Shown: piece after piece, positions 7,238 through 10,166 of the stretch
How positions within the stretch are numbered: the stretch's first letter is position 1
How the letters are laid out: each line of letters begins with the position of its first letter
Assembly: GCA_002591625.1 (NCBI GenBank)
Contig: PCDB01000036.1
Coordinates: forward strand, 7,548-17,713
From: Porticoccaceae bacterium
GTDB taxonomy: Bacteria > Pseudomonadota > Gammaproteobacteria > Pseudomonadales > Porticoccaceae
Length of the DNA stretch: 10,166 bases
Direction of reading: 5' to 3'
Translations under genes and position numbers: made by a program
Notes under the pieces: model-generated
The model's database searches: none
The model's input: only the letters and a program-made list of their open reading frames with translations
Told to the model about the DNA's origin: nothing

Positions 7238-9010
7238 ATGCGTCGATCAGAATATTGTGGGTTAGTAAAGCCCGAGCATGTGGGCGATGATTTAATTCTA
7301 TGTGGTTGGGTAGATCGTCGACGAGATCATGGCGGAGTTATATTTATTGATCTGCGGGATCGCGAGGGCGTGGTGCAAGTTGTCTTTGATCCTGACAATG
7401 CTGAAGCATTTACATTGGCTGATGGAGTGAGGTCTGAGTACGTGTTGCGGGTGAAAGGAAAAGTGCGTTCACGTTCTAACGAGACTGTTAATGAATCGAT
7501 GGCTACGGGAAATATAGAGCTTTATGCTCATCACTTAGAGGTGCTTAATCAGGCGCAAACACCTCCTTTTCAACTTGACGAGCATGTAAATGTTGGTGAA
7601 GAGGTTCGTCTGAAATATCGATATATGGATCTGCGTCGACCAGAAATGCAGAAAAATCTCAAATTGCGATCAGAAGTTACGCATAGTGTGAGAAATTTTC
7701 TAATTGATAAAGGATTTTTGGATATTGAAACACCTATTATGACCAGAGCCACTCCTGAGGGTGCTCGAGATTATGTGATTCCCTCACGCACTTATCCAGG
7801 AAAGTTCTTTGCCATGCCTCAGTCACCGCAACTATTTAAGCAACTATTAATGGTGGCAGGTTGTGATCGCTATTTTCAAATAGCAAAATGTTTTCGCGAC
7901 GAGGATTTGCGCGCGGATCGGCAGCCTGAATTCACTCAAATTGATATTGAGGCTTCATTCGTCGATCAGGAGGATGTTTTAGAGATTGGTGAGGGTCTGA
8001 TAAATGAGATCTTCCGCAAGCATTTATCAGTTGATCTTGGCGAATTCCCGCGCATGAGTTACAAGGACGCTATGCGTAAGTATGGATCAGATAAGCCTGA
8101 TTTGAGAATTCCTCTAGAGTTGGTAGATATTAAAGATTTGTTACTCAACGTTGAATTTAAGGTTTTTTCTGGCCCAGCTAATGATCCTAAATCTCGCGTA
8201 AGTGCTCTCAAGATTCCAGGAGGAGCCGAGTTGTCGCGTAAAAAGATCGATGAGTATACGGAGTTTGTAGCAATATATGGCGCAAAGGGATTAGCTTGGA
8301 TTAAGGTTAATGATCTGGGGGACGGGATTGAGGGTATGCAATCACCGATAATAAAGTTCATTGGTGAGCAGACAACTTTAGCGATAATGGATAGGCTGGA
8401 TGCTAAGAACGGGGACATCGTTTTCTTCGGTGCTGACACACATAAAATCGTTTCAGAGGCTCTGGGTGCACTGCGTTGTCGAATCGCTGCCGATATGGAT
8501 TTGTATATTGCCGATTGGGCGCCAATCTGGATAGTAGATTTTCCAATGTTTGAGGTCTTGGAGGATGGCGTATTGACTCCATTGCATCACCCGTTTACTT
8601 TGCCTTTGAGCGGCCTTGATGAATTGTCTAGAGAACCATCGGAAAGTCTTTCTGTAGCCTATGACATTGTTATAAATGGGTATGAGTTAGGCGGCGGATC
8701 TATGCGAATTCATGATCAGAAAACGCAGGAAGTCATATTCGATATATTGAAAATAGATAAGGAAGAGCAACATGAAAAATTTGGTTTCTTGCTTGATGCT
8801 CTTCGATTCGGTGCTCCGCCCCATGGGGGCATCGCCTTTGGACTTGATAGATTGATGATGCTTTTAATAGAGAAAGACTCTATTCGAGATGTGATAGCCT
8901 TTCCTAAAACGCAGTCGGCGTCGTGTCTTATGACAGATGCGCCGAGTCATGTTGATTCAAACCAATTGAATGAACTGGGGATACGCGCTCGACAGCTTTC
9001 TAGTCAGTGA
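7238..9010 (+). CDS. aspS: Aspartyl-tRNA synthetase (probably non-discriminating)
   Basis: A 590-residue class IIb synthetase, the length of the E. coli enzyme, attaching aspartate to tRNA-Asp. An N-terminal OB-fold anticodon-binding domain (about 1-105) includes [13 protein letters not shown] (21-33). The catalytic core has motif 1 around [11 protein letters not shown] (160-170), motif 2 [18 protein letters not shown] (219-236) and motif 3 [13 protein letters not shown] (531-543). The bacterial GAD insertion occupies roughly 290-410. The start is ATG 7238: AAGGGA at 7223-7228 is well placed and the protein then begins like its homologues. The frame stays open another 72 codons upstream, but that part is the fmdB tail read out of frame. 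His31 in RRRDHGG matches the Pseudomonas-type enzyme, where E. coli has Leu; this suggests the enzyme may also charge tRNA-Asn, with GatCAB converting the product. Cotranscribed with fmdB upstream and yebC 29 bases downstream. Confidence 0.96.
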   Translation: MRRSEYCGLVKPEHVGDDLILCGWVDRRRDHGGVIFIDLRDREGVVQVVFDPDNAEAFTLADGVRSEYVLRVKGKVRSRSNETVNESMATGNIELYAHHLEVLNQAQTPPFQLDEHVNVGEEVRLKYRYMDLRRPEMQKNLKLRSEVTHSVRNFLIDKGFLDIETPIMTRATPEGARDYVIPSRTYPGKFFAMPQSPQLFKQLLMVAGCDRYFQIAKCFRDEDLRADRQPEFTQIDIEASFVDQEDVLEIGEGLINEIFRKHLSVDLGEFPRMSYKDAMRKYGSDKPDLRIPLELVDIKDLLLNVEFKVFSGPANDPKSRVSALKIPGGAELSRKKIDEYTEFVAIYGAKGLAWIKVNDLGDGIEGMQSPIIKFIGEQTTLAIMDRLDAKNGDIVFFGADTHKIVSEALGALRCRIAADMDLYIADWAPIWIVDFPMFEVLEDGVLTPLHHPFTLPLSGLDELSREPSESLSVAYDIVINGYELGGGSMRIHDQKTQEVIFDILKIDKEEQHEKFGFLLDALRFGAPPHGGIAFGLDRLMMLLIEKDSIRDVIAFPKTQSASCLMTDAPSHVDSNQLNELGIRARQLSSQ

Positions 9011-9039
9011 TCAGATAATTCAATATTTGGAGAGTTGAT

Positions 9040-9786
9040 ATGGCTGGTCATAGCAAGTGGGCCAATATTAGGCATCGTAAAGCAGCTCAGGATGCAAAGC
9101 GAGGAAAAATATTTACAAAATTGATCCGTGAGCTGGTGGTTGCGTCTAAGACGGGCGGCTCTAGTGTTGAAGACAACCCTCGCTTGAGAGCAGCTGTTGA
9201 TAAAGCTCTTGGTTCGAATATGAAGCGCGATACTATAGAAAAAGCAATTAGCAGGGGTGCTGGTGCTGGAGAGGGCGAGAATTACGATGAACTGACTTAT
9301 GAAGGTTATGCTTCTGGAGGCGTTGCAGTGCTGGTTGAGTGTTTGACTGATAATCGTAATCGCACTGTAGGCGAAGTCAGGCACGTTTTTACTAAACTCG
9401 GGGGCAATCTTGGAACGGATGGTTCTGTAGCCTACCTCTTTAGCCGAATAGGACAGATGGATTTTTCGTCTGATTGTGATGAAGACTCTCTCCTTGATGC
9501 TGCATTGGAAGCGGGTGCGCAGGACATAGAAACACGTGATGATGGGACCTTCAGCGTCATAACTTCATTTGAAGATTTCTTGAAAGTTAAGGATGAGTTG
9601 AATCTTGCTGGGTTCTTACCTCAGAGCGCTGACGTAACCATGTCGGCCAGTATTAAGGTAACTATTGATCTTGAAGGAGCTCAGAAATTGGGCAATTTGA
9701 TCGATGCTCTTGAGGATCTTGACGATGTGCAGAATGTTTATACAAATGCTGACGTGCCGACGGCTATCTACGAACCGTTGGACTAA
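9040..9786 (+). CDS. yebC: YebC/PmpR-family (TACO1-like) protein
   Basis: A 248-residue member of the YebC/PmpR family, annotated either as a DNA-binding transcriptional regulator or, from more recent work on YebC and mitochondrial TACO1, as a ribosome-associated factor that eases translation through proline stretches. The signature N-terminus [18 protein letters not shown] (1-18) is intact, followed by a basic helical domain with [12 protein letters not shown] (45-56) and [10 protein letters not shown] (61-70). Domains 2 and 3 contain [14 protein letters not shown] (87-100), TDNRNRT (103-109) and the [14 protein letters not shown] run (121-134). Length and ends are normal (E. coli YebC has 246 residues). 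GGAGAG at 9029-9034 is a strong ribosome binding site five bases from the ATG. It is third in the fmdB-aspS-yebC operon. In many relatives ruvC, ruvA and ruvB follow; here the next gene is an unrelated acidic protein. Whether its role is transcription or translation cannot be decided here. Confidence 0.94.
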   Translation: MAGHSKWANIRHRKAAQDAKRGKIFTKLIRELVVASKTGGSSVEDNPRLRAAVDKALGSNMKRDTIEKAISRGAGAGEGENYDELTYEGYASGGVAVLVECLTDNRNRTVGEVRHVFTKLGGNLGTDGSVAYLFSRIGQMDFSSDCDEDSLLDAALEAGAQDIETRDDGTFSVITSFEDFLKVKDELNLAGFLPQSADVTMSASIKVTIDLEGAQKLGNLIDALEDLDDVQNVYTNADVPTAIYEPLD

Positions 9787-9805
9787 CTATTGGTTTCCGC
9801 CCGAC

Positions 9806-9846
9806 CTCGCTTGCGGGTAATTTTGATCAGAGCGAGTAATCAAATT
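9806..9846 (+). other. Possible H-type pseudoknot in the leader of the last gene
   Basis: CTCGCT (9806-9811) can pair with AGCGAG (9831-9836), and AATTTTGAT (9819-9827) with ATCAAATT (9839-9846), leaving one bulged T. The arms alternate (left 1, left 2, right 1, right 2), which is the order of an H-type pseudoknot, and the second stem ends next to the AAGGAG ribosome binding site at 9847. A competing hairpin, CCCG (9800-9803) with CGGG (9814-9817), followed by TAATTTT, could act as a weak terminator after yebC. All pairings are by eye and unsupported by covariation. Confidence 0.25.
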
Positions 9847-9858
9847 AAGGAGTAGAAG

Positions 9859-10166
9859 ATGAAAGTGATAAAGAAGGCAAAGGACTATACTATTTATCAG
9901 AAGCGTTCCGGAAGATATGCCGTGCAAGATTCTGAAAGGAATTGGATTAATTTAGAAGCAAAGGTTGAGATCTTAACTTCTGAAGGTCTCATTAAGATCG
10001 CATCCGCTTTGGAGACTGTACCTGAAAAATCAGAAATTGAAGAAGATCATGTGACTGTTCCAATTGCCGAGGACTCTTCTACTGAGGTTTCTGATGAAGC
10101 GGTTACTCAAGTGGCTGAAGCTGAATCGGTTGCAGAGGAGGCTTCTGATGAAGTTGTTGCTCAAGA
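9859..10166 (+). CDS. Unrecognised protein with basic N-terminus and acidic repetitive tail (partial)
   Basis: The gene runs off the window after 102 complete codons with no stop. AAGGAG (9847-9852) six bases before ATG 9859 is a near-ideal ribosome binding site, and the frame has no stop, so I believe it is real. Residues 1-48, starting MKVIKKAKDYTIYQKRSGRYA, are basic and aromatic and look like a small folded unit (WINLEAKVEIL, then SEGLIKIA). From about residue 55 the protein becomes rich in Glu, Asp, Ala, Val and Ser with almost no Lys or Arg, and is likely disordered. Within this tail EVSDEAVTQ and EASDEVVAQ recur 18 residues apart. There is no signal peptide or membrane segment. I cannot name the family or function. 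Small gammaproteobacterial proteins with a similar basic head and acidic tail exist to my recollection, but I could not check. It lies 72 bases after yebC on the same strand. Confidence 0.75.
   Translation, partial: MKVIKKAKDYTIYQKRSGRYAVQDSERNWINLEAKVEILTSEGLIKIASALETVPEKSEIEEDHVTVPIAEDSSTEVSDEAVTQVAEAESVAEEASDEVVAQ
10084..10166 (+). repeat. Start of a 54-base coding repeat in the acidic tail
   Basis: The segment at 10084-10111 (starting GAGGTTTCTGATGAA) recurs with a few substitutions from 10138 (GAGGCTTCTGATGAA), a period of 54 bases or 18 codons. The second copy is cut by the window edge, so the copy number is unknown. Similarity at the DNA level, not just in protein, suggests fairly recent duplication. 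Confidence 0.5.

Noticed and set aside
9004..9384. 126-codon minus-strand open frame across the aspS-yebC junction.
   Set aside because: It overlaps the conserved N-terminus of yebC and its ribosome binding site; no recognisable domain.

Overview
The window reads as ordinary chromosomal DNA from a gammaproteobacterium of moderate to slightly low GC. The evidence is the close match of ProRS, MurI and AspRS to the Escherichia/Pseudomonas versions as I remember them, and the FmdB-like zinc-ribbon gene followed by aspS and a yebC-family gene, an order I know from Pseudomonas-type genomes. Almost all of the DNA is housekeeping gene. There are no insertion sequences, integrase, CRISPR array, tRNA or rRNA.

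Layout. (1) 104-1736, plus strand: a zinc-independent quinone oxidoreductase/reductase of the MDR superfamily, then ubiX, which makes prenylated FMN for the ubiquinone decarboxylase UbiD. (2) 1753-3854, minus strand: alr (alanine racemase), with a ten-helix EamA/DMT transporter upstream of it. (3) 4122-4886, plus strand: murI (glutamate racemase), which converges on proS. Two peptidoglycan D-amino-acid enzymes therefore flank one transporter. (4) 4893-6620, minus strand: proS, the bacterial form with an inserted editing domain. (5) 6862-9786, plus strand: fmdB-like gene, aspS and yebC, closely spaced and probably transcribed from a perfect TATAAT box at 6824-6829. (6) 9859 to the window edge: the start of an unrecognised gene with a short basic N-terminal part and an acidic, repetitive tail.

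Four details deserve attention. The alanine racemase has glycine where characterised enzymes have the carbamylated lysine. The aspartyl-tRNA synthetase carries a histidine associated with non-discriminating enzymes. The intergenic regions hold several dyads, the best upstream of the transporter and around the -10 box of the fmdB-aspS-yebC operon. The leader of the last gene can be folded on paper as an H-type pseudoknot next to its ribosome binding site. I see no convincing new multi-gene system; the novelty is in these small features and the unrecognised terminal gene.

Start codons were revised for three genes: the MDR gene (104, not the TTG at 95), proS (6620, not 6632) and aspS (7238, although the frame stays open far upstream).
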